Source of the DNA: Tolypothrix tenuis PCC 7101
Lineage (GTDB): Bacteria; Cyanobacteriota; Cyanobacteriia; Cyanobacteriales; Nostocaceae
Assembly (NCBI RefSeq): GCF_002368295.1
Contig: NZ_AP018248.1
Span: forward strand, 4,806,500-4,870,499
Direction: 5' to 3'
DNA: 64,000 bases
Position 1 is the stretch's first letter. Each line of letters starts with the position of its first letter. The notes under the pieces were generated by a model that saw only the letters and a list, made by a program, of their open reading frames with translations, was not told the DNA's origin and made no database searches. The translations under genes and the position numbers were made by a program. Positions 1 to 8,572 of this stretch are shown in pieces.

Positions 1-1583
1 GAAATTGTAAAGCTTTCATCTCCTTCTCTAATGTCATCGTTCTTAATAGGAATTGAAATAGTAATCTTAGTTCCATCACTGGGTTTTATTATGCGACTAG
101 TGGAGAAGGTATAGTCATCAGTTATTTTTGCACTACCACTGACAATAAAATTGACTGTAAACGGTTGAGAAGCAGCGCGATCTAAAGTTAGGCTAAATGT
201 AAATTTTTCTTCGATTATATTTTCTGAACCATCTGTTGTGATTTTTTCAATACCAATTACAGGTTCATTATCGTTGATAGTTACGGTAGCAGAACTGGAA
301 GCGGTTTTAATTGAGTAAGCATTAGAAGGATCGGGTAATAAGGTGATTCTTACTTTCTCTCCAGATTCTCCAGTGAGTAAGTCATCAGTAATAGGGATAT
401 TTATTGTTGCACTACTACCAGATAATGTGACGTATTTGGCTATATACTGAGTTTGAGGAACATTATTAAGATCTTTACTATCCGCTCCAGATATAGGTTC
501 AACCTTGTAAAAAACTTTTACCTCTCCTGAAACAGTCAAATCAGATTTAATAGTCAATCTTGCAGTTCCGCCTTCTGTTACTTGTAATGTAGAAGGTGTA
601 ATAGAAACTGGATATTTGGTGGATGGAATATCATTAGGAAGAATAAAATTTGCAGCAGGAATAACTTGCTTAGAAATAGATGAACTAGACCATTTCAGAA
701 TTGCTCGCCAACCACCTGTATTATTCTGAAAATTCATCTGAAAGGGATACCATTGTCCTCCAGTTAAAGAGATATTACCTGTGTATTCACCAGTACCATT
801 ATTCCATTTATCAATAATTCTTGTATTATTTACCCATAGACGTACACCGTCATCAATGTCCGCGTAGAAAGTGTAATTTCCACTATCAGGTGCATAAACA
901 TAACCCGTCCAAATTATCCCTCTATCGTTATTTCCATTTACAAAATCAAAATTCTCATCGTTTTGTGCATAATTAATATTATCAATGTCATAACGCGTAC
1001 CTTTACTGTCAGAAAGACCAGGGTCTTGATCTAGGTCTTTATCGTTAAAATATTCTGCTTTTAAATATAATAAATCGGTATAACCTTGCTTCGCCTCCTC
1101 AGTAACCGCTAAACTCGATTCAATACTTCCTGTTTGAACTTCTAAGTTCCAATCTCCCCCTAAATTTGCATTTCCGGTAATATCTGTGGAACCTGCAATA
1201 TCAGCCCCGGTAATTTCGCTTAATTGCTGAAGAAACTCCTCGCCTATTCCTGAAGCTACATCACAACCAAACAGCAAAATATCAGCGTTTTCTGTCAAAG
1301 AATTGCGCCACTGTTCTAGTAAGTGATGGTATTTAGCGATGGTTTCTGTATTTAGGAGAGTGGAACCTAGCTGAACTTGTCCCTCACTTCCATGAGAGAT
1401 AATTTGGACACTAGCGATATTACTTCGCTGGGCTAAAACATTGGTAATTTGTTCTACTCCATCCTGGTTAGCATCGAGGAGAATTATTTCAGTTCCTGTT
1501 TGGGTATTAGCAATAAGAGATTGGTAATTCTCGACATTGCGATCGACAAACAGAAGGGTATTGATGGAGTTAGAACTAGTCAT
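1..1583 (-). CDS. DUF4347 / PA14 / Calx-beta surface protein (N-terminal part, cut by window edge)
   Basis: The reading frame is open from an ATG at 1583 to base 1, so only the first ~527 residues are here. Residues ~1-165 match the DUF4347 domain seen at the N-terminus of giant cyanobacterial surface proteins (start MTSSNSINTLLFVDRN, then QIISHGSEGQVQLG and ADILLFGCDVA). Next comes a PA14-like beta domain (from LKAEYFNDKDLDQ through the GYVYAPDSGNYTFYADIDDG core to WRAILKWSS). After it lie Ig/Calx-beta-like repeats with acidic calcium-binding style turns such as NDDIREGDES. There is no classical signal peptide, which is usual for this family. Related proteins are large, repeat-rich and probably exported; an adhesion or surface role is inference. 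The domain calls are by eye. Confidence 0.85.
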   Translation of the reverse strand, partial: MTSSNSINTLLFVDRNVENYQSLIANTQTGTEIILLDANQDGVEQITNVLAQRSNIASVQIISHGSEGQVQLGSTLLNTETIAKYHHLLEQWRNSLTENADILLFGCDVASGIGEEFLQQLSEITGADIAGSTDITGNANLGGDWNLEVQTGSIESSLAVTEEAKQGYTDLLYLKAEYFNDKDLDQDPGLSDSKGTRYDIDNINYAQNDENFDFVNGNNDRGIIWTGYVYAPDSGNYTFYADIDDGVRLWVNNTRIIDKWNNGTGEYTGNISLTGGQWYPFQMNFQNNTGGWRAILKWSSSSISKQVIPAANFILPNDIPSTKYPVSITPSTLQVTEGGTARLTIKSDLTVSGEVKVFYKVEPISGADSKDLNNVPQTQYIAKYVTLSGSSATINIPITDDLLTGESGEKVRITLLPDPSNAYSIKTASSSATVTINDNEPVIGIEKITTDGSENIIEEKFTFSLTLDRAASQPFTVNFIVSGSAKITDDYTFSTSRIIKPSDGTKITISIPIKNDDIREGDESFTI

Positions 1584-2170
1584 ATTAGAAATGTTCTTTG
1601 TAGAAAAGATTAGAGTTCTGGAAATTTAACATGACATATACAGATAGGATACAGAACACAAAAATGTTACCCTCCTACTTCTGTACATCACTCGTCGCCA
1701 ACTTATACAGTTCGCTCTTCAGGAGTTTTTGCTTTGACAATTGATAAATTTTTAACGTTCCTAAATAATGGGATGACTACACATCAATTAGAACGAATTA
1801 TCAATGATTTTAACCATCGAATCATCCCTGATTTATAGAACGCCAATTCTTAATAAATTCACCCTAAACATGATTTTTAGTCAACCGATTTTACTCATCA
1901 GCAATAGTTTGATTGGTTTGACAGAGATAATTTTGGTGCATTAGATGTTGTTTCGCCTTGCGAAACCCAACCTGGAGCTTGGTGTCGGACTTTACTCCAA
2001 TTAACCCAACCCAAAATTTTTTTGCATCTGTCATTCCAGTAGGTTGCTACCCAAGCTAAATTAGCAGAAAAATTTATGTTTTTCTGCTAATCTAATGTAA
2101 ACATTAACACTTAATATCAATTTTCGATATAGTATTTTCACGTAGTTAAGATTAACTGCATGAGAGGTAA

Positions 2171-2186
2171 TACCACTCAAGTGGTA
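2171..2186. promoter_or_regulatory. Palindrome TACCACT-CA-AGTGGTA
   Basis: A perfect 7-bp inverted repeat with a 2-bp centre lies 12 bp before the ATG of a short possible ORF (2199). The size and symmetry fit an operator for a dimeric repressor, but no regulator gene is adjacent and the downstream DNA is decayed. Its function is inferred only from its shape. Confidence 0.25.
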
Positions 2187-2311
2187 AATTGGAGGTCATG
2201 TTTTACAGCATATTTCAAGTAATATTCTCTCATAAGAGTGATGGAAGAGCGTTAGGTAGAGAACTGGAACTACTGCCACATCAATGTTTGCACAACTTTA
2301 AGAAATAAAGG

Positions 2312-2452
2312 GTAATTGAAGAACAAGGCAAAGCGATCGCATGAGTGAAGGAAGGAATTCATGAAGGCTGGTGTGATAATCCGACTGGGTTGTTTATCAA
2401 CATCTGCAAAAGTGGGGCTAAGAGCAAGAATGTGGTGACATCGGATGATTGA
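2312..2452 (+). pseudogene. Remnant of an unidentified gene with an internal TGA
   Basis: Read from 2312 the frame gives VIEEQGKAIA, one TGA, then KEGIHEGWCDNPTGLFINIC and a further ~13 residues to TGA at 2450-2452. The composition looks protein-like, similar to tails of replication or plasmid-type helicase-loader proteins, but I do not recognise it firmly. The in-frame stop and the lack of an upstream body argue for a pseudogene fragment. Confidence 0.3.
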
Positions 2453-2579
2453 CTTTCAAACGCCTTACAGAAATCATCTACATAGCAAAATAAAGCATCT
2501 CAACTAAACATAAGATAGGTGCTGGATTTGACTTTATTTTTAGCTTACTACTTGTCCCTTTCCTGCTCCCGAACTCAGG

Positions 2580-3480
2580 TTATCTACGACAAGATGGAAG
2601 TTGCTGCAACTCCTGGGGATGGTTTTGGAAATAGTCGCCCAGCCAATTGCAACCTTGGGCGAGGAGATCGTCAAGATTCAAGTTCCAGGAATAGATCATT
2701 GACCCACTACTAGAAATCAAGCGGTTGCCATCTGGGGTAAAATTGAGGAATGTATTCAAGGCACCACCCATAGGGATGCGAGTAATAGGTGTGCCGTCGC
2801 CTTGCCAAATATGGATTATGCTATCAATAGTCTTGGCAATCAACAATTGCCCGTCTGGGCTAATCGTTCTAGATTTAAGATATCTGCATTGGTTCTGAGT
2901 TGCTGTTCTGATTGCTGGAAGTAAAAAAACGTGCCGATGGTGCTAATTACAGCCGCAGAAAGCGCGATCGCCCCAATTCGCAATCGTTTTCTGGTTTGAT
3001 GTTGTACGGTTTTTAATCGCCCAATTGCTTGATTGTATTGCTGTTTGGGTTTTGGATTGGGCGATCGCTAATTCTTGGGCTTGGCTGGCAGATAAAAATT
3101 GATAATCACTATGACTCAAACTTAATTTTTTTGCCCAAACTAACGCCCACTGCAAGGCTTCATTTTGCAGTAAATATTGAGCATCTTGAGAAATTTCCCA
3201 AGCGGCGAGTTCTGCACCATAGGGACGGATAGCACGCAAAGCTTGTTCTGTCCAGGTATAATCAAACACGGTGGCATAGATGCGGTTATAGATACTCAAT
3301 TTGCCTTGACGTTTGACAACCAAACCAGAAAGACACAACTGCATTAACTCCCAACTATCTTCAGCCGAAAGTTCCCCTTGATTGAGCAATTGCTGATAAA
3401 GTCCTAATGACCAACAAGCCAAAGATTTATTGTGGAGAATGCGATCGCGACTACTAAAATATGTATTTTGGGCATTGCTA
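2580..3480 (-). pseudogene. Broken AAA_35-WD40 repeat protein
   Basis: Three pieces in the normal order of one cyanobacterial protein type lie in different frames. From ~3480 to ~3050 is the tail of an AAA_35 ATPase (LCLSGLVVKRQGKLSIYNRI, compare the same motif at the end of the 12327 gene). Around 3000-2880, in a shifted frame, is the membrane-anchor linker (GAIALSAAVISTIGTFFYF). From 2846 to 2580 is a final WD40 blade ending GCNWLGDYFQNHP. The ATPase core and most WD40 blades are missing. Intact relatives are about 1000-1700 residues and are thought to be signalling or conflict ATPases. Frameshifts plus large deletions make this a clear relic. Confidence 0.8.
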
Positions 3481-3681
3481 AATTAGGGAATGAATTTTGA
3501 GCCATTGAAACCTCCCACTCCTGATTCTCTCTGCGTCTCTGCGTCTCTGCGTGAGATAAATCATCCCCCAATTATGCAACGCCGTATTTTGTTTCCAAAT
3601 CTGTAACTCAATCCTGAGTTTGAGTATTTATTAGCTAACTTGAGACTGCAAGATTTACTGATATTTCTCAATCAATATTCT

Positions 3682-4857
3682 ATGCTGCAACACTTTTCCC
3701 ACCAAGCTTTATTCAAATCAACTATTTTTGGATGTCTGCTTTTTTCTAGTTCCCTAATTCCCTTACAATCTACCGTTGCTAATCCGCAAATTGTGACTAC
3801 ACCACAAGCAAAAACGATCGCTCAACAAGTGCTTCAAGATGCGATCGCCAAAGAGAAACTTGATAATACTGCAAAAGTCGTTCAAGTTGCTCGAATTGGT
3901 AAGGGCGATACCTGGATGTACAATCCTGTACCTTACTGGAAAATTGCGATCGCCGATCGGCATAAAAATTTGGTCTATTTCACCACTGATAATGGTAACT
4001 TTAGAGTCTTGATGCAAAGGAATGGGCAAAACATCCATTCTCTAGGAAAACCTGCTCAAGAAATTCCGCCAACGGCAATGATCACAAAAGCGATTCAACA
4101 GGCGAAAGAATGGGGCTATCCTGGAGAACCTGTATTAACTAATATTTCATCTGCAAAGACAACTTGGGCAAGTGGTTGTGAAAATGTTTCTGCCCCTAAT
4201 CCTTGCGATCCCTTTCTTAGCCGAGGCTGGAAAATTACCATTCCCCACCAACGCCAAAGCTGGGTATTTCGAGGTGAAACAGCTGACGATTTACAATTGA
4301 TTGCACGTACTAATCCTGTGATTGAAGGCGGCTTACCGATTCCGGTGGTTAACGAAATCAAGAGTATTGCCAGCAAACACTTGCAAATTTTACCCTCAGT
4401 TGTTCTGATTACTAAAATCGAACCTCAAACCTTTACTGATAGCTGTCTAGGATTGGGGAATTTAGCCGAATCCTGCGCTCAACAAAGAATTCGGGGCTAT
4501 CGGGTAACGGTGGCGGGAAAGTCGCAAGCACAGCAAATATACCGAATTAGCAGTGATAAAGTTTATCTTCGCACCGAAGCGATCGCCGGACTTCCTACTC
4601 GCACTGATGAGTTACCAACTGCGATCGCTCGCACAGTCTTTAACGCCGCCAAATCAGACTTGAAAAAACCCATTGCCAATCTTAGTATTACCCAAGTGTC
4701 ACCACGATTCTATTGTTTCCGCAGTCCCACGGCTGCACCTAATGAACCTTGCATACCAACGCAGCGCCTTGAAGGTTGGAATGTCACGGTGACAAATTTT
4801 CAGAAATCACTGACTTACACGGTTAATCTCAGTGGCAAGATTCTGAGCAAAAAATAG
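3682..4857 (+). CDS. Exported protein with four PepSY-like repeats
   Basis: An upstream TTG (3640) is possible, but the ATG at 3682 puts a good signal peptide first: positive start, hydrophobic FKSTIFGCLLFSSSLIPL, then a cleavage-like VANPQ. The mature part consists of about four ~75-85 residue units. Each begins with a helix (for example AKTIAQQVLQDAIAKE) and ends with a strand pair of the type GW(K/N)(I/V)T or PYWKIAI followed by YRI/WVFRG. This is the PepSY-like layout. Units 2-4 each carry a cysteine pair 8-11 residues apart, probably a periplasmic disulfide. The function is unknown; PepSY modules often inhibit proteases or bind ligands. It is the first of two exported hypothetical genes, with 51 bp to the next one. 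Confidence 0.75.
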   Translation: MLQHFSHQALFKSTIFGCLLFSSSLIPLQSTVANPQIVTTPQAKTIAQQVLQDAIAKEKLDNTAKVVQVARIGKGDTWMYNPVPYWKIAIADRHKNLVYFTTDNGNFRVLMQRNGQNIHSLGKPAQEIPPTAMITKAIQQAKEWGYPGEPVLTNISSAKTTWASGCENVSAPNPCDPFLSRGWKITIPHQRQSWVFRGETADDLQLIARTNPVIEGGLPIPVVNEIKSIASKHLQILPSVVLITKIEPQTFTDSCLGLGNLAESCAQQRIRGYRVTVAGKSQAQQIYRISSDKVYLRTEAIAGLPTRTDELPTAIARTVFNAAKSDLKKPIANLSITQVSPRFYCFRSPTAAPNEPCIPTQRLEGWNVTVTNFQKSLTYTVNLSGKILSKK

Positions 4858-4908
4858 CTGAGTATAAATCAATATAGCTCTTTTAGTAATTAATACGCCC
4901 TAATTTAA

Positions 4909-6462
4909 GTGAATACGAATATACAACATAAGCTGATGATGCTGACGCGATGCCTGCGGCGAGCGAAGCTAACGCTCGCTTTGATTATTGCTTCTCAACT
5001 AATTTACTCTGTTCCTATTTATGCGGCAGATGCTAAAATAACTATTTCTAAAGCTTGCCGTGTAGAGCTAACTGGTGAAAGTACCCGACGCTGGAACGAA
5101 ATTTCTGGAATGTCCCCGACTGATAGGCTCCCCGCAATTATCAGAGAGCTAGAAAACGCTCAACGGCGAGGAGATACAACTTTTACAACCCAGACATTAG
5201 ATTTTGCTATCAAGACAATTACTACTCAAATACAATCACTGAAACAGAAGGATAATCCAAAACTTGCTACCATACTTGATCAAATCGTGGTTTTAGCTAA
5301 ACCTTTACCGAGTGGGTATAGTCTGGGTAAAACTTATGTGTTGACGGAATCTGCGATCGCCTATGCACAAATTGGCCAGTCTAGCAAAGCAAAACAAACC
5401 CTACAGCTTGCGGCTGAGTCGGTATCAGGAATTCGCAATACTCCTAAAGATTTAATTGCGGCGCACATTCGCACAGCAGAAGGGTGGATTGCTCTCGACA
5501 AACCGGCGGAAGCTGCATCTTCCCTCAACTATGGATTTGAGCAAACTATCAAAAATCTGAAAGATCCCTACGCACGACGTGAGTTTTTGTCACAAATAGT
5601 TAATTTACATCTCCAAATTAACCAACCCACAAAAGCTTTAGAGGTGCTAAAGCAACTGTCTCCTCAAGATTACGATCCTGATATTACCGTCACTCAGATT
5701 GCTGCTACCTACTTTAAAGCTAAAGACCCAGTAAAAGCAAAGCAATTGCTAGATCCATTGCTCAAAGCAGCACTAGCAACTAAAGATGTTGAACAACGGG
5801 AAATTAAATTAATGACTTTGGTGCTACACTATGCCCCTAGTGGAGATTTAGGGCGATCGCAGCAAATTGTTTCCCTAATGAAACGCCCTAATTCTTTCCG
5901 GGCTAGAAGTTGGTTGACAATTGCCGCAGAAAGTCGCAAATTTAACCAGCCTGAAATCCGCGAATCTGCGATCGCCCGTTTAGTTGCTGATGCCAAAGCT
6001 GCTAAAATAGTCGATCAGTTTGGTGGACGCTTTGATAATGAATGGTATGGCGAGATGTCAAATTTATCTACAACTCGCGGCTATCACCCAGAACTCAAAG
6101 CTCTGATTGCTGAACTGCGTGCGGTGAATGTCTTGGGAATTGTCCTGAAAGATTTGATTGCCAATAAGCAGTTTACAACTGCACGGCAAATGGTACCACG
6201 TCCGATGATCGTACAGATAGATGCAGGCTATTTCGATGAAACTGATCGCTGGCTGGATAATATTGCCATAGCCGCCCTTGAAGCCGGACAAACCCAGGAT
6301 GCAGAAGCTAGAATTGCTGGGGAAAAAACCGATGTGCAGCGATTGCTGCGGTTTGCTCAAGCTTTTCATCGCCGTGGTAATGTTGCTGTTGCCGATCAAT
6401 TATTCACTCGTAGCCAAGTAATAGCTAATGGTATTTCTGCGATGACGAGAGTGTTCAATTAA
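4909..6462 (+). CDS. Exported alpha-solenoid (TPR-like) hypothetical protein, 3' end altered by IS
   Basis: It starts at GTG 4909. A signal peptide ends near YAADAKI. The mature protein is made of helical hairpins resembling degenerate TPRs (for example AHIRTAEGWIALDKPAEAAS and LQINQPTKALEVLKQLSPQD). No catalytic motif was seen. A 21-bp insert in a HIP1 octamer at 4947-4975 lengthens the signal peptide by seven residues (MPAASEAN-type sequence read here as CLRRAKL). The last ~5 codons and the TAA (6460-6462) lie inside the left end of an IS5-type relic, so the native C-terminus has probably been lost. A role as a periplasmic scaffold is inference. Confidence 0.75.
   Translation: MNTNIQHKLMMLTRCLRRAKLTLALIIASQLIYSVPIYAADAKITISKACRVELTGESTRRWNEISGMSPTDRLPAIIRELENAQRRGDTTFTTQTLDFAIKTITTQIQSLKQKDNPKLATILDQIVVLAKPLPSGYSLGKTYVLTESAIAYAQIGQSSKAKQTLQLAAESVSGIRNTPKDLIAAHIRTAEGWIALDKPAEAASSLNYGFEQTIKNLKDPYARREFLSQIVNLHLQINQPTKALEVLKQLSPQDYDPDITVTQIAATYFKAKDPVKAKQLLDPLLKAALATKDVEQREIKLMTLVLHYAPSGDLGRSQQIVSLMKRPNSFRARSWLTIAAESRKFNQPEIRESAIARLVADAKAAKIVDQFGGRFDNEWYGEMSNLSTTRGYHPELKALIAELRAVNVLGIVLKDLIANKQFTTARQMVPRPMIVQIDAGYFDETDRWLDNIAIAALEAGQTQDAEARIAGEKTDVQRLLRFAQAFHRRGNVAVADQLFTRSQVIANGISAMTRVFN
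4947..4975 (+). repeat. HIP1-derived small dispersed repeat, copy 1
   Basis: The 29-bp unit begins GCGATGCCTGCGGCG and ends AACGC. It equals a HIP1 octamer split as GCGAT...CGC with 21 bp inside. Removing the 21 bp restores GCGATCGC and an ordinary signal peptide (MLTRSLALIIASQ). The other copies are at 6531-6559 and 51277-51305. Confidence 0.8.
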
Positions 6463-6530
6463 GCCAGATAACGGCAGCAGCAAGATAAATTGCGCCCAGA
6501 AAGTTCCTTGCCCGCTTATCATAACGTGTT

Positions 6531-6559
6531 GCGTAGGCGTAGGCCGCCGTAGGCATCGC
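6531..6559 (-). repeat. HIP1-derived small dispersed repeat, copy 2, inside the transposase relic
   Basis: On the minus strand the unit begins GCGATGCCTACGGCG and ends CTACGC. It sits between codons for QYRA and TRYDKR of the transposase; intact relatives read QYRAIATRYDKR, encoded by GCG-ATC-GC. The 21-bp insert is in frame and adds seven residues. Confidence 0.85.
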
Positions 6560-6690
6560 TCGATATTGCTTAAGTTGAGCAAAGAAATTCGTATGGGAGA
6601 AGCCGTGCTTTGTATAAAGGAGTCAAGTGAAAGCCGATAGGATTGCCTAAGGCATCTACCAAAGCATGAATCTTGGTACTCAATCCACCC

Positions 6691-6815
6691 CAATACTGCT
6701 CGGTTAAGGATTTTAAACTCTTAATTTGGTTTGGGAAAAGGTTAAAGGGTAAGGGTTAAAGGTTTTTTCTTGCCCCTTTTCCCCTTCCCCTTTTCCCCTT
6801 AACCGACAAGTATTG
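6691..6815. mobile_element. MITE with 19-bp terminal repeats and 10-bp target duplication
   Basis: The ends CAATACTGCTCGGTTAAGG (6691-6709) and CCTTAACCGACAAGTATTG (6797-6815) are inverted repeats with three mismatches. The target duplication CAATCCACCC flanks them exactly (6681-6690 and 6816-6825). The target is the transposase codons for KGG of the IS relic. The interior is purine/pyrimidine-skewed and resembles 44827-44910. It has no coding capacity. Confidence 0.85.
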
Positions 6816-7105
6816 CAATCCACCCTTACTGCGTCCGATGGCTTCCCTAGACGCATCCCTCCCTTTGCCCCCACACTGTGTTGGTGGGCACGCACAATGG
6901 TCGAGTCAATCATCGCATATTCGTTGTCTGCATCCTCGGCTAACACTTCAAACACCTGTTGCCACTCTAAATTAGATTGATACCTATTTGATGACACGCC
7001 CTAATAAATACGTATAAATTTCAGAAAAATTGTCCTGAATTCAGGAAAATACTAAACAGCATATGTAGTTAAGGTGAATTTTGCTGTTCAGCCTCGATAA
7101 GAAAG

Positions 7106-8458
7106 ATGTATCTACAAAAAACTAGACGCAGACGGGGTGTACTCCTAACGCCCGAAGGATTGAAGAAACTTCAAACAGCTAAGTCTGAAGCAGAGATGGG
7201 TGAAAACTCTGGTAATCGGTATACTCTTGAAGCATTGAATGAACGTACAGGTTTGTCAGTGGATACACTGATGAAGATATTTGCTTGTGAAGTAGGAGTA
7301 GACAAGCAAACCTTAAAATACTGTTTTCAAGCGTTTAATCTAGTTTTAGAACAGAGCGACTATGAATTTCCTGAACCACAACAGCAGGATGAAGTCTTAG
7401 ACATTAACTTGCCCATAATAGAAACAACACCAGAGATACCAGAAGGTCAAGTACCGCTAGATTCTGCATTTTATTTAGAACGTCCTCCTATTGAAAGCGA
7501 TTGTTATAGAGCTATTTTGCAACCAGGAGCTTTAATCCGCATCAAAGCTCCTAGACGCATGGGTAAAACTTCATTAATGTCAAGGATTCTTCAGTCTGCA
7601 ACTAATAATGGTTATCGCACTGTATCTTTAAGCTTCCAGCTAGCCGATAAAGCAATTTTTCAAGACTTAGATAAATTCTTGCGTTGGTTTTGTGCAAGTA
7701 TAAGTTTGGGTTTACAGGTACAAAACCAACTTACAGACTATTGGGATGAGATTTTTGGCAGCAAAATTAGCTCAAAAATTTACTTTGAGCAATATCTTTT
7801 AACAAAAACAACCAACCCTATTGTCCTGGGTTTAGATGATGTAGATCGGTTGTTCCAATATCCTGACTTAGCTGATGATTTTTTTGGCTTGTTACGCGCT
7901 TGGCATGAGGAAGCCAAAAATCGAGAGATTTGGAAAAAATTGCGGTTAGTTGTAGCCCACGCCACAGAAGTTTATATTCCCCTGAACGTGAATAAGTCAC
8001 CTTTTAACGTAGGGTTACCAATTGAGTTACAGCTACTCAGCAAGAAACAGGTGCAAACTTTAGCCAAGCAGTATGGCTTGAACTGCTCACAAGCAGAAGT
8101 GGAACAATTACTGGCTTTGGTTGGCGGACAGCCTTATCTGATCCAACTAGCCCTATATCATACATGGCATCAGTGCATAACTCTAGAGCAAGTGTTGTCA
8201 ACAGCACTTAGTGCAACAGGAATTTATAATGAACACCTGCAACAACAGTGGTGGAATCTTCAACAGTATCCAGAGTTGATGACTTTGTTTGCACAGATAG
8301 TCAGATATTCTACCCCTGTTGAATTAAATTTAGAGCAAGTATTCAAGTTGCAAAGCATGGGCTTAGTATATTTACAGGGTTATCAAGTAGTCCCTAGCTG
8401 TAAATTGTATGTCAGTTATTTTTGCGATCGCCTAAATAAACAGTTATTAAGTACCTAA
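7106..8458 (+). CDS. AAA_35-type P-loop ATPase with N-terminal helical domain
   Basis: Residues ~1-90 (from LQKTRRRRGVLLTPEGLKKL to FACEVGVDKQTLKY) form the small helical domain often found at the front of cyanobacterial AAA_35 proteins; it looks like a degenerate winged-helix or adaptor domain. The ATPase domain follows: a Walker A variant APRRMGKTS at ~148-156 and a Walker B-like VLGLDDVDRL at ~240. The helical lid contains the conserved (V/T)GGQPYLIQLA. The protein stops after the lid without an effector domain, unlike family members with WD40 or TPR tails. Members of this STAND-like group are thought to be signal-activated switches. It is 110 bp upstream of the lipoxygenase pair, and co-regulation with that pair is inference. 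Confidence 0.8.
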   Translation: MYLQKTRRRRGVLLTPEGLKKLQTAKSEAEMGENSGNRYTLEALNERTGLSVDTLMKIFACEVGVDKQTLKYCFQAFNLVLEQSDYEFPEPQQQDEVLDINLPIIETTPEIPEGQVPLDSAFYLERPPIESDCYRAILQPGALIRIKAPRRMGKTSLMSRILQSATNNGYRTVSLSFQLADKAIFQDLDKFLRWFCASISLGLQVQNQLTDYWDEIFGSKISSKIYFEQYLLTKTTNPIVLGLDDVDRLFQYPDLADDFFGLLRAWHEEAKNREIWKKLRLVVAHATEVYIPLNVNKSPFNVGLPIELQLLSKKQVQTLAKQYGLNCSQAEVEQLLALVGGQPYLIQLALYHTWHQCITLEQVLSTALSATGIYNEHLQQQWWNLQQYPELMTLFAQIVRYSTPVELNLEQVFKLQSMGLVYLQGYQVVPSCKLYVSYFCDRLNKQLLST

Positions 8459-8469
8459 CATAAATGTTT

Positions 8470-8490
8470 AGCTATTGAAATAGCTGTATT
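8470..8490 (+). terminator. Short stem-loop after the AAA_35 gene
   Basis: AGCTATT-GA-AATAGCT can form a 7-bp A+T-rich stem 11 bp past the stop codon, followed by GTATTTCTT. It is weak for an intrinsic terminator but correctly placed. Confidence 0.35.
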
Positions 8491-8572
8491 TCTTACCTGT
8501 TTCCTTGCCTAACTAGATAATTTATTGGGCATAAAAACATTCGTAGACATCTGGTAATAGTATCAAAAACTT

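Larger units (their letters stand above)
1584..2579. other. Intergenic region with decayed coding remnants
   Basis: No intact gene was recognised in about 1 kb. A short open stretch on the plus strand near 1741-1839 ends in TAG and resembles the tail of a protein, but I cannot name it. A possible 35-codon ORF starts at 2199. The A+T-rich remainder shows no clear promoter or RNA gene. The region looks like eroded accessory DNA between two minus-strand genes. Confidence 0.5.
6447..7001 (-). mobile_element. IS5-type insertion sequence relic with broken DDE transposase
   Basis: On the minus strand, from a GTG at 6997, the frame reads MSSNRYQSNLEWQQVFEVLA then AMIDSTIVRAHQHSVGAKGG, the first-Asp region of IS5-family transposases. 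Later pieces are GGLSTKIHALVDALGNP, then a deletion, then FFAQLKQYRA, and finally TRYDKRARNFLGAIYLAAAV with stop at 6455-6457. The region with the second Asp is deleted, and a MITE (6691-6815) and a small repeat (6531-6559) are inserted, so it is inactive. The ends GAGAGTGTTCAATT (6447) and, reversed, GGGCGTGTCATCAAAT (7001) are plausible imperfect terminal repeats. The element supplies the stop codon of the convergent 4909 gene. Confidence 0.8.

Noticed and set aside
2519..2713. 64-residue plus-strand ORF
   Set aside because: It is antisense to the WD40 remnant and has no protein-like features.
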